Shown piece by piece: positions 30,448 to 41,255 of a stretch of DNA of 64,000 bases. The translations under genes and the position numbers were made by a program. This DNA is from Siphonodentalium dalli (taxonomy: Eukaryota; Mollusca; Scaphopoda; Gadilida; Siphonodentaliidae). The stretch covers positions 187,526,716 to 187,590,715 of the forward strand of contig CP136066.1 of assembly GCA_032622095.1 (NCBI GenBank), written 5' to 3'. Below the pieces are notes generated by a model that had not been told where the DNA came from, searched no databases, and saw only the letters and a list, made by a program, of their open reading frames with translations. Position 1 is the first letter of the stretch. Every line of letters begins with the position of its first letter.

Positions 30448-33400
30448 ATAGGACCCAGTTGACCCTCGTTTGAACAATGTCAGATATCCTGGGGGGATGG
30501 TACGTAAAAATCGACCAATTTTGAAGGAAATTTCGCATACTTTGAGTATTTAGTGGCACAAGTTGTCGCTTTATGCCCACATAATCACCATTCCTACCTG
30601 CCTCACAGAAAACCCGGACCAGATGACCCTCGGTTGACCACCTTCAGATATCCTGGGGGGATGGTACGTAAAAATCGACCAATTTTGAAGGAAATTTCGT
30701 ATAGTTTGAGTATTTAGTGTTACAAGCTGTCGCTTTATGCCCACATAATCACCATTCATACCCGCCTCACAGAAAACCCGGACCAGTTGACCCTCGGTTG
30801 TCCACCTTCAGATATCCTGGGGGGATGGTACGTAAAAATCGACAAATTTTGAAGGAAATTTCGTATAGTTTGAGTATTTAGTGGCACAAGCTGTCGCATT
30901 ATGCCCACATAATCACAATTCCTACCCGCCTCACAGAAAATCCGGACCATTTGACCCTCGGTTGACCACCTTAAGATATCCTGGGGAGATGGTACGTAAA
31001 AATCGACCAATTTGGAAGGATATTTCGTATAGTTTGAGTATTTAGTGGCACAAGCTGTCGCTTTATGCCCACATAATCACCATTCCTACCCGCCTTACCG
31101 AAAACCTGGTCCAGTTGAGCCTCGGTTGACCACCTTCAGATATCCTGGGGGGATGGTTCGTAAAAATCGACCAATTTTGAAGGAAATTTCGTAGAGTTTG
31201 AGTATTTATTGGTACAAGCTGTTGCTTTATGCCCACATAATCACCATTCCTACCCGCCTCACAGAAAACCCGGACCAGTTGACCCTCGGTTGACCACCTT
31301 CAGATATCCTGGGGGGATGGTACGTAAAAATCGACCAATTTTGAAGGAAATTTCGTATAGTTTGAGTATTTAGTGGCACAAGCTGTCGCTTTATGCCCAC
31401 ATAATCACCATTCCTACCCGCCTTTCAGAAAACGTGGACCAGTTGACCCTCGGTTGACCACCTTCAGATATCCTGGGGGGATGGTACGTAAAAATCGACC
31501 GATTTTGAAGGAAATTTCGTATAGTTTGAGTATTTAGTGGCACAAGCTGTCGCTTTATGCCCACATAATCACCATTCCTACCAGCCTTACATAAAACCCG
31601 GACCAGTTGACCCTCGGTTGACCACCTTCAGATATCCTGGGGGGATGGTACGTAAAAATCGACCATTTTTGAAGGAAATTTCGTAGAGTTTGAGTATTTA
31701 GTGGCACAAGCTGTCGCTTTATGCCCACATAATCACAATTCCTACCCGCCTCACAGAAAACCCGGACCAGTTGACCCTCGGTTGACCACCTTCAGATATC
31801 CTGCGGGGATGGTACGTAAAAATCGACAAATTTTGAAGGAAATTTCGTATAGTTTGAGTATTTAGTGGCACAAGCTGTCGCATTATGCCCACATAATCAC
31901 AATTCCTACCCGCCTCACAGAAAATCCGGACCAGTTGACCCTCGGTTGACCACCTTAAGATATCCTGGGGAGATGGTACGTAAAAATCGACCAATTTGGA
32001 AGGATATTTCGTATAGTTTGAGTATTTAGTGGCACAAGCTGTCGCTTTATGCCCACATAATCACCATTCCTACCCGCCTTACAGAAAACCTGGTCCAGTT
32101 GAGCCTCGATTGACCACCTTCAGATGTCCTGGGGGGATGGTTCGTAAAAATCGACCAATTTTGAAGGAAATTTCGTATAGTTTGAGTATTTATTGGCACA
32201 AGCTGTTGCTTTATGCCCACATAATCACCATTCCTACCCGCCTCACAGAAAACCCGGACCAGTTGACCCTCGGTTGACCACCTTCAGATATCCTGGGGGG
32301 ATGGTACGTAAAAATCGACCAATTTTGAAGGAAATTTCGTATAGTTTGAGTATTTAGTGGCACAAGCTGTCGCTTTATGCCCACATAATCACCATTCCTA
32401 CCCGCCTTTCAGAAAACGTGGACCAGTTGACCCTCGGTTGACCACCTTCAGATATCCTGGGGGATGGTACGTAAAAATCGACCGATTTTGAAGGAAATTT
32501 CGTATAGTTTGAGTATTTAGTGGCACAAGCTGTCGCTCTATGCCAACATAATCACCATTCCTACCAGCCTTACATAAAACCCGGACCAGTTGACCCTCGG
32601 TTGACCACCTTCAGATATCCTGGGGGGATGGTACGTAAAAATCGACCAATTTTGAAGGAAATTTCGTAGAGTTTGAGTATTTAGTGGCACAAGCTGTCGC
32701 TTTATGCCCACATAATCACAATTCCTACCCGCCTCACAGAAAACCCGGACCAGTTGACCCTCGGTTGACCACCTTCAGATATCCTGCGGGGATGGTACGT
32801 AAAAATCGAAAACATTTTGAAGGAAATTTCGTATAGTTTGAGTATTTAGTGGCACAAGCTGTCGCTTTATGCCCACATAATCACCATTCCTACCCGCCTT
32901 ACAGAAAACCCGGACCAGTTGACCATCGGTTGACCACCTTCAGATATCCTGGGGGGATGGTACGTAAAAATCGACCAATTTTGAAGGAAATTTCGTATAG
33001 TTTGAGTATTTATCGGTACAAGCTGTCGCTTTATGCCCACATAATCACCATTCCTACCCGCCTCACAGAAAACCCGGACCAGTTGACCCTCGGTTGAACA
33101 CCTTCAGATATCCTGGGGGAATGGTACGTAAAAATCGTCCAATTTGGAAGGAAATTTCGTATAGTTTGAGTATTTAGTGGCACAAGCTGTCGCTTTATGC
33201 CCACATAATCACCATTCCTACCCGCCTCACATAAAACCCGGACCAGTTGACCCTCGGTTGACCACCTTCAGATATCCTGGGGGATGGTACGTAAAAATCG
33301 ACCAATTTTGAAGAAAATTTCGTATTGTTTGAGTATTTAGTGGCACAAGCTGTCGCTTTATGCCCACATAATCACCATTCCTACCCGCCTTACAGAAAAC

Positions 33401-33818
33401 CCGGACCAATTGACCCTCGGTTGACCACCTTCAGATATCCTGGGGGGATGGTACGTAAAAATCGACCAATTTTGAAGGAAATTTCGTATAGTTTGAGTAT
33501 TTATTGGCACAAGCTGTCACTTTATGCCCACATAATCACCATTCCTACCCGCCTCACAGAAAACCCGGACCAGTTGACCCTCGGTTGAACACCTTCAGAT
33601 ATCCTGGGTGATGGTACGTAAAAATCGACCAATTTTGAAGGAAATTTCGTATAGTTTGAGTATTTAGCGGCACCAGCTGTCGCTGTATGCCCACATAATC
33701 ACCATTTCTACCCGCGCTACAGAAAATCCGGACCAGTTGACCCTCGGTTGACCACCTTCAGATATCTTGGGGGGATGGTTCGTAAAAATCGACCAATTTT
33801 GAAGGAAATTTCGTATAG
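30448..33818 (+). repeat. 164-bp satellite, about 20.5 units, with 6-mer higher-order repeats
   Basis: The anchor CAGATATCCTGG recurs at 30481, 30645, 30809 and so on, with spacing 164 (occasionally 163 or 165), for 21 anchors up to 33759. Unit-specific variants repeat after six units: AAGATATCC at 30973 and 31957; CGACCGATTTTG after 31465 and 32449; GGGATGGTTCGT after 31137 and 32121; CCTGCGGGG at 31793 and 32776. A local 3-unit order follows (GGTTGAACACC before 33105 and 33596). Short ORFs on both strands here are repeat artefacts. Confidence 0.95.
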
Positions 33819-34345
33819 TGTAATACTTATATATTCTTAAAATGACACAGTCCAACACGTAATTATGTTTTAGATGGAAGAAATTAAATTTGTTCGATGC
33901 TAAATTTTAACATAGGATTTCCCATTAAAACCGATTTATGTCGATAAAACTCTTATTTTTCAAAATTTTAAGCTGAGACTTGGTGTGTATGTGTATAATA
34001 CTTACATATTCTTAAAATGACAGAGTCCAGCACGTAATTATGTTTTTGATAAAAGAAATTAAATTTTTTCGATGCTAAATTTCGAGCGATAACGTTGTAT
34101 TGAATTGTAAACAAACGCTCTTTTATAGCGACGCGTCATATACAACGCTCGTTAAATTATCAGTTGATTAACCCCCGCAGTGCCGTTTTTTGTGACTGAG
34201 AGTGGAGAACGGGTGCTCTGAGCTTCTCCAAAGCGTGACGCCGACGGTGTCCGTGGGATTTTACCCTTAGATAGGAAGTTTGAGCTCAATCCGCGCAGCC
34301 GTTTTAGATTCTATGAAGTACCCACACACATATATACACACATAT
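33819..34345 (+). repeat. About 0.5-kb direct duplicate, copy 1 (partner 34916-35412)
   Basis: It starts GTAATACTTATATATTCTTA and ends in the shared CTATGAAGTACCCACACACA. An internal subrepeat of about 178 bp repeats the first words (33818 and about 33997). Copy 2 lacks a short segment around AACAAACGCTCTTTT. Confidence 0.85.
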
Positions 34346-34915
34346 ATATATATATATTCGGAAGACTCAAAATATATAGTATAGACTAGCAGGTTAGCCC
34401 GCCACTGGCGGCATTCGTCCCATGGCTTTGTTCGAAAAAGCAATTGCAACAGGTTCCGAGACACTTGTGCTGCATTTGCACCAAATTTCGTCGAAATCAG
34501 CGAGTTTTACCCGATTTGACCTTGAATTGACAATTTTGTAGGTCAAGGCCAGGTCGTGGTCGTGATTTGACCCGTTCAAAACACTCCCCGGACAAAAGTA
34601 CGTACAGATATCCGCCAGTTTTACCCAATTTGACCTTGGATTGACCAGTTTGAAGGTCAATGTCACATCGGGGTCACGATTTGACCCGTCCGTGACACTT
34701 TCGGGACAAATGTACCCATAGGTAGCAAGTTTGGGCTCAATCGGTTGACCCGTCCCGAGTTGACCATTTTGCTTCCATAGAATTTTTAACAGCTTAGAAA
34801 ACACAAAGAACAGCTGAGTCCCAAAATTTATTAACACATGATTTCGCATTCAAATCGGTTTATGTCGATAAAACTCTTATTTATCAAAATTTCAAGCTGA
34901 GACTTTGTGTGACTG
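34346..34915 (+). repeat. TTGACC-rich diverged tandem repeat
   Basis: About two to three units of roughly 115-130 bp with ACCTTGAATTGACAATTTTG, AGGTCAAGGCCAGG and GATTTGACCCGTTC. The same family forms four units at 47580-48120 inside the LINE interval. An open minus-strand frame across it has no recognised domain. Confidence 0.65.
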
Positions 34916-35412
34916 CGTGTAATACTAATATATTCTTAAAATGACACAGTCCAACACGTAATTATGTTTTAGATGGAAGAAATTAAATTTTTTCGATGCT
35001 AAATTTTAACATAGAATTTCCCATTAAAATCGATTTATGTCGATAAAACTCTTATTTTTCAAAATGTTAAGCTGAGACTTGGTGTGTATGTGTATAATAC
35101 TTATATATTCTTAAAATAAGCACGTAATTATGTTTTTGATAAAAGAAATTAAATTTTTTCTATGCTAAATTTCGAGCGATAACGTTGCGTTGAATTGTAA
35201 ACTATAGCGACGCGTCATATACAACGCTCATTAAATTATCACTTGATTAACCACCGCAGTGCCGTTTTTGTGACTGAGAGTGGAGAACGGGTGCTCTGAG
35301 CTTCTCCAAAACGTGACGCCGACGGTGTCCGTAGAATTTTACCCTTAGATAGGAAGTTTGAGCTCAATCCGCGCAGCCGTTTTAGATTCTATGAAGTACC
35401 CACACACATATA
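34916..35412 (+). repeat. About 0.5-kb direct duplicate, copy 2
   Basis: Closely similar to 33819-34345 and followed by CACA/TATA microsatellite sequence up to about 35455. Confidence 0.85.
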
Positions 35413-35455
35413 TACACACACACACCCTCACACACACAATATATATATATACATG

Positions 35456-35907
35456 TAGAAAACGCCCCTTGTGCGACCAAAATCGGTCTCCATTTACTCA
35501 ATCTAAACAATTTATTTTTAGAAAACAATTTCTGTCAAAAACGTGTCAACTAACTCGACCTGAGGTACGAATCACCTCCATTTGAATCTCAACATTAAGT
35601 AACACAACGCTTAACACAATTACAAGTATGCAGTTCAGTGCCATCAGTTCTTTTAAATTTCCATCTATAGGGAACTGTGATTACTGTGGTGATGGAAAAA
35701 ATGGCAATATTAAAAATAAAGAGCGTTTAGGAGACTCGGTATTTCTTGCCATCATATGAAGTATGAGAGTGCACTTTATTCCCACCCGTGTTGATTCCAT
35801 GGGGTAACTTCTTTTTCTGCGCGCCTGCATATTATTAAGTTTCACGTATAATTCACGCAAGCCATGTCATCACGGCCGGTGCAATTAATTATCGATTTCT
35901 GAATGCA
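35456..35907. other. Non-coding
   Basis: Nothing recognised. Confidence 0.4.
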
Positions 35908-36300
35908 TTAACCCTTTACCCAACAGAACGGCCCTGTGCCAATGCATTCTCTTATATATGCGAGTCGACAATAGGTCGCCTCGCATATATAAGAGAATGC
36001 ATTGGCTTAACACATTAAAAATTGTTAAAGAATGTAAGAAAAAATGGTAAAAAGTGTTAAAAAAAAGTATTTTTTTAGGCCAATGCATTCTCTTATATAT
36101 GCGAGGCGACCTATGGTCGACTCGCATATATAAGGGAATGCATTGGCACAGGGCATAACTGTAACCATCACAATGTGGTCAATGAGCCGGTTCAAATGAT
36201 ATTCATATTTGTATGGTTTTATTGAGACAGACCCAAGATAATTTAGGCTGTTGCAGCTTTATTTGGCCGTTTTTGCCCGGTTTGTTGGGTAAAGGGTTAA
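35908..36300. mobile_element. TTAA-flanked MITE family A, long form
   Basis: TTAACCCTTTACCCAACAGA at the left and TTTGTTGGGTAAAGGGTTAA at the right. Two inverted palindrome modules (about 35935-36005 and 36080-36153) are separated by about 75 bp of A-rich DNA. The tail CATAACTGTAACCATCACAA is shared, in inverse orientation, with 7505-7756. The short form has lost one module and the spacer. Confidence 0.85.
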
Positions 36301-37230
36301 GCCAGAAGGGCTGAATGATTTATGTGTGAAGATTTAAAGTTTTGGGCGCACTTGGAAGTTTTGATATGTTCTTGTTATACCCATCTCAGGATTATCATAC
36401 ATCACACATATCGGCGTTTATGCGTTTAAACTAAGTTGTGACTTTTGCATCAGAAATTAATCATTATCAACGTAAATGTGCCAGTTTTGGTTCGCACAGG
36501 AACCATTTGCTGCGAAATTGCAAGGAACTCGGGTATAATCGTATTTTTGTTATACGAAAAGTGCATATCAGCATGGTTGCACATTTAAATAATCTAAAAT
36601 TAGTCACTCTTACATACCTAAGGGTGAAGGTGGGATTTAAGAACATTCATTTAATGGCGTCGTGAATGACCTGCAAAATGCAGTTCGAACATCCTACCCG
36701 GCATTGCATGGATTGCAAACGACTCAACCACGGCACCAGGGGCTGGATTAAAGTTTCTACCAAACAATTAGACATACTTATATTTTTATGTCATATTTCC
36801 ATTCTGGCGATCAAAATATACATGGGTAAATGTATTCAAGTTAAAGAATATATAGAACATCCCTTGTGCCATCCGTGTATAAATATATTATATGGAATAC
36901 GAACTCGTGATGGGTCGATGTGAAGAAAACACCACCACCATAGCTCCCGCACTGCAACTATATACAAAAGAAAAGGCATCGCTATTCAGCGTTTCTATAG
37001 ATCGATACAAATCACGTGACGACCTCAGTCGCATATCACGTCGTGATCACACATTTATTCTATACGGCGTATCCCGCTCGTATATTCCAGTTAAGCATCT
37101 TGAATATCTACTATAATTTAAATTCGAGTCCAGAAGGTTGGGTGTGACAAAGCTGGCATGTAAAATCTCAGTAAAAGAGATCGGAGTGCCAACATTAAAC
37201 GAAGTATCCCATGGAATTCGTCATCGTGCA
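36301..37230. other. Non-coding upstream of the PAN-domain exon
   Basis: Open frames of 74-85 codons overlap in this stretch (36438-37116), but none has recognisable domains. The PAN gene promoter would lie at its right end. Confidence 0.35.
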
Positions 37231-37558
37231 ATGGAGAGCGTTTGGTCTCTGATTCTCGTTCTGATAATCTTCGTCGATGAGCTGGTCGCCCAAAGTTCGA
37301 TGCCATCTCAGACGTGTAAATTCAATGAGATCTCAACATTAGATGGCATTTACACGCCAGGTTTCTTTGACAGCAAGAGATATTTCGGAGTATCCAGCGA
37401 CCAGCAATGTGCCGCACAGTGTATGCGGAGTGGTTGTGTGTCGTTCATTCGTAATTCGGGGAAGAACATTTGTTATTTATATGATTGGCCCTTGACACCA
37501 TCGTGTCCAAATAACACGATTGGAGAAGACAGTGTGACATACCGTGCTGTGGGTGATG
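37231..37558 (+). CDS. Secreted PAN/apple-domain protein, first coding exon
   Basis: The ATG at 37231 opens a signal peptide (residues 1-20, MESVWSLILVLIIFVDELVA). One PAN/apple-type module follows, with cysteines at 29, 60, 64, 69, 81 and 92; landmarks are GIYTPGFFDSKRYFGVSS (39-56) and CVSFIRNSGKNICYLYD (69-85). PAN domains mediate protein or carbohydrate contacts outside the cell. The exon ends at GGTGATG|GTAAGT (phase 1), the usual phase for extracellular modules. The same frame is open upstream to 37138, but the signal peptide fixes the start. The next exon was not identified, so this is a partial gene. Confidence 0.75.
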
Positions 37559-39657
37559 GTAAGTACCCGTTTGCTTATAGTTTATGCGTCCACGCACTGA
37601 CAAGTTTGGAGTTTGGGATGATACATTGGGAAAATTTGAAAGGGCTCTCAGCCCTCTCATATACAACCCACTTTTGGATTATGTAATTCCGTTGAAGGGC
37701 GTTTGTATGGTTTGTGAGTTTTTAAGTAGATTACTATCTGCCCATGCACAGTAGGTGGATGCCACCACAGCAAGAAGCAAAGCCCCCCCCACCATTCCGA
37801 ACCTGGACCGGGGTGAAGACTTAACTTGTTTTCTTATATACGTTTTGTCTGTTGATATATATATATTATTTTGAGTTTATAATGGTTGTTGTAATTTAGT
37901 GTCCTATTTTGTGCTTGCATGGACTCCAGATCCCCTAGTATGTTGTATTCCGGGCTTGTACTACATGCTCATGCTAGGAAGAGGGTGCAATGGCAGCCGG
38001 TTGACTTAAGATCGGTCGGGGCTCCTCAACTCTTGGTGGTGAAAAGCCCGCGCTTTCACCCGCTGGAAATTTGCATGGCAATTATATAGCCAATTCACCG
38101 TAGAACGCGTATATAGACTGTAGTGTGCGATATGGTGGTATTATATGTAAATATAATCACACAGACTCTACATGGATCCGGGCCCACTCGTCCCACGGCC
38201 AATTCGGTCCAGGCATTTTTTTGGGGCGAGCTGGCCCAGCGTTCAGCTGGCTCGGGGCGAGCTGGCCCAGGTCGACTGGACCGAGTTGGCCCTGTGCGAG
38301 CTGGCCCGTTTCCCTCTGCATTCACATAATTGGCGCCCGTGAGAAGCAGTATATACTAATCACGATACTGTTTAAGCAGGTTCGTACCCGCCCAGTCATC
38401 TTCGTAACCGCCCAGCTGGGAGGTTCAGTGGGAGTTCGAAAATCGTTTAAATACTGGTTCTAAAAGACCCAAAAGAACAAAATATCGGCGTTTACAAATA
38501 ATATGTGGTTATTTTTGAACACACGGATGCACTCGAGTTGGTGTGAAAACGAGGAAATCGTTAAAAACGTTGATCATAATATTTCGTAAGCGCGGTTCGA
38601 CGAGCACTCGTCAAAATCATCCAAATACTCGTTTCAAATTATTTAAATTTTAAGAAAACGTTGTTGTGTGCAACAAAATATGATCATTTGTTATGTTTGT
38701 ACTCCAGGGCGCACCATTATTTGTGTAAAAGTGTGGAAATGTGCAAAATTCTCCGAAGACAAGATTTATCGAAAGTGCCCAGCTGGGCGGTTCCACGTTA
38801 TTCGATAGATATCGTCTCAAAACTCGTTTTAAAAGATGTACTTAGAAAAACCCTTTAGTATTTATTGTTGTGTTACAACATGTAAACATCCTTGTATATA
38901 CTGATGTACAGAATTAGAAAATAGCCAAAAATGAGCGAAAACTGAGTTAAAATTAGCGAAAATTTACTTTGGTCATCCGTCGATGCTTAGGTCTGCAGTA
39001 TTCGCTCCGACAGCTTTCTGATGGCAAGTTTTCGGGATATTCGCAAAGAAATATATATACTAGTTGTCCAAAAGTAATAACCAATCAGTATTGCGTCCAA
39101 AATAACCTTTAATTTGGAGTATACTCTTAAAACCGCCTAGCGGGGATTTTATACTATTTTTTTCAAAATCGCCCAGCTGGGCTTTTATATGGTCTTTATA
39201 TATTGGGGGAACTTTTAAACTCCAGCTGTCGTGTTTTCCAATCGGTTGTTTTTTTTTACATCGGTTTGTTTATATTTGTGCGTGATTTTATTTCGGGCTC
39301 ATATCAATTATATAATTTAATACTGGCAAAAATCATAGAGATATTTCAGTTTGATTTGCAGTAAATCCACTTGTATATGATCATAAGGAATGACTGGACG
39401 ATCGGTCGGGGGTCATTGTTTTTTGACCGGCAGAGTAATTAGAAATTAATTTTATTATAAATAATGAACGACAAACTACTTATTAATGCACATGCATGCA
39501 CAACAGTTCACTACATGCGAAATTAGAAATTCCTTAGTTCCTCAAGTTGTTACGTAACGGACATTTGCCCGAATTTATCGTGGCAAGAATCAATTATGCA
39601 CTAACTCGTGTCATTTCATCGTTCTAATATGCGATAAAACAATCGAAAACCAATAAA
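37559..39657. other. Probable intron or intergenic; repeated GCCCAGCTGGGC motif
   Basis: No exon recognised. A GC-rich patch at 38165-38320 repeats GAGCTGGCCC words. The 12-bp palindrome GCCCAGCTGGGC, or one end of it, occurs near 38405, 38778 and 39170. Confidence 0.4.
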
Positions 39658-39715
39658 ACGGGGGAAGACTTGTTATCGTGTCCAAATTAATAACGTGCCG
39701 CGCTGTGGGTGACGC
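39658..39715 (+). pseudogene. Decayed partial copy of the PAN exon
   Basis: CGGGGGAAGACTTGTTAT, TCGTGTCCAAAT and CCGCGCTGTGGGTGACG occur in the same order as the end of the PAN exon (37455-37556), but the sequence between them is deleted. It is a remnant of a duplicated exon with no coding potential. Confidence 0.5.
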
Positions 39716-40895
39716 TGAATATATGGTTTTCTTTATATAGATTCCGATTTTGTCGCGGTACACTTCGTGCGTGGTCAAACTATTCTACAGTAAATTACAT
39801 CCCCAACACAACACATTGCAGCTGGGAATTTCAGACAGAAAATAGTTTGAAATTGTTCTGATTGTTTGACATCATGTAACATTCAATATACATTGTCAAG
39901 ACAATACGCTATAGCTGTATATGTCTGGGTACTCACCATATGGTGAGGTAAATATAAATAAAACAAATCTAAACTTAAAATCTTTAAAAACTTATAATAT
40001 ACGTCTTTTCTATAATAGTCATTCATACACGCCTGAGTCGATCCCTAAAATTTCAACGCCAATTGATCGAGTAAAAGCTATATTTAACAAATATGGCACA
40101 CAATTATAAGATAAACTGTTCGACAACTGATAAACAGACGATGGCCAAAAGATCCGTTGAGGAGAGCACCGGCTAGCTGGCCTCAATTTAGTACAGGAGG
40201 AAAATACATGTAGACCGTCGAGTTTAAACTCACTGTTTATTTTAAAAAAAACACCCAACTTCTATATGTATATCGACCGATTGATGTTAATCTGCCCAAA
40301 TCAATCACATATTTGAATCCAAGTTTCAACTCTTTTCCTATATTTAAAGATAATTACGAATTACAATATAGATTCAAGACATTAAAGACATATTATGTAC
40401 TTGTTCGGGTGCGTGAAGCTGAGAAGTTGGTATTCAGGCGTTATGACAACTGGAGGAATGTAACATTCTACTAACATCGCCGAAAATTTGAAGCAAATCG
40501 ACCGTACCACTCCATAGAAAACATCGTCAGAGCTACGCTCAATTGTAAATATTTACTACTCGATTCGGGACGCATCTATGGGCGATAAACTAACGAAAAC
40601 GATTTCGCCATCGAGAGTCACTGCATTTAATTAATATATAAGAATGACGTGTGTGTTGTAAATTTGGATTTACTGCTTTTTTTAAATTACTACTTTGAAC
40701 AAGCTTCTTCTCCATTTCTATTTGATCACCATACCGGAGTGTTTCACATCACTTTAAGCTAGTTGTGTCTGTCTGGGTACTTACTTATCAATTTATTCAC
40801 TGAAATAAGCAAACAATATATATATACCGTATTATAGGTCCAAGGTCCGATTTGACGTCATGAAACAACAATTGACATAGTGATATATTTTTAAG
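39716..40895. other. Non-coding
   Basis: No gene recognised in this AT-rich block. Confidence 0.4.
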
Positions 40896-40977
40896 GCTGA
40901 CCATTTGTCATGTTTCAGAGAGAGATATTTGGTAAAGATGCATTTCTACGGCAGCGTAGAACCGCCACCTCCTCTTT

Positions 40978-41052
40978 TGTTACTAACTTGTTTAATCAAG
41001 TTAGCTAACTTGTTTAAACAAGATACTAACTTGTTTAATCAAGTTAGCTATC
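40978..41052. repeat. AACTTGTTTAATCAAGTT palindrome triplicate
   Basis: Three near-identical copies of an 18-20-bp palindrome (ACTTGTTTAATCAAGTTAGC, ACTTGTTTAAACAAGATA and the first again) form a small tandem cluster able to fold in several registers. Confidence 0.8.
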
Positions 41053-41230
41053 GTCGTCGTCATCTTTATCTTCATCATCACCATCGTCATCATTTTCGTC
41101 ATAATCATCAACATAAACGACGTCATCGTTGTCATCATTATCAACATCATCATCTCCATCGTACACTGCAGTCATCATCATTATCGTCGCCATTAGCGCC
41201 GTCGACCTAATCATATTCATCTTGTCGTCG
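41053..41230 (+). repeat. Imperfect CAT/CGT triplet tract
   Basis: Trinucleotide-rich (TCATCATCA, ATCGTCATC). This gives a histidine/arginine-rich open frame that is not a gene. Confidence 0.8.
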
Positions 41231-41255
41231 CAGTGATTATCGTCCTGGCAACGCC

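Noticed and set aside
30311-33858. Series of 60-91 codon ORFs on both strands
   Set aside because: All are translations of the 164-bp satellite, whose length is not a multiple of three.
40905-41210. 101-codon His-rich ORF
   Set aside because: It is driven by an imperfect CAT/CGT triplet tract.
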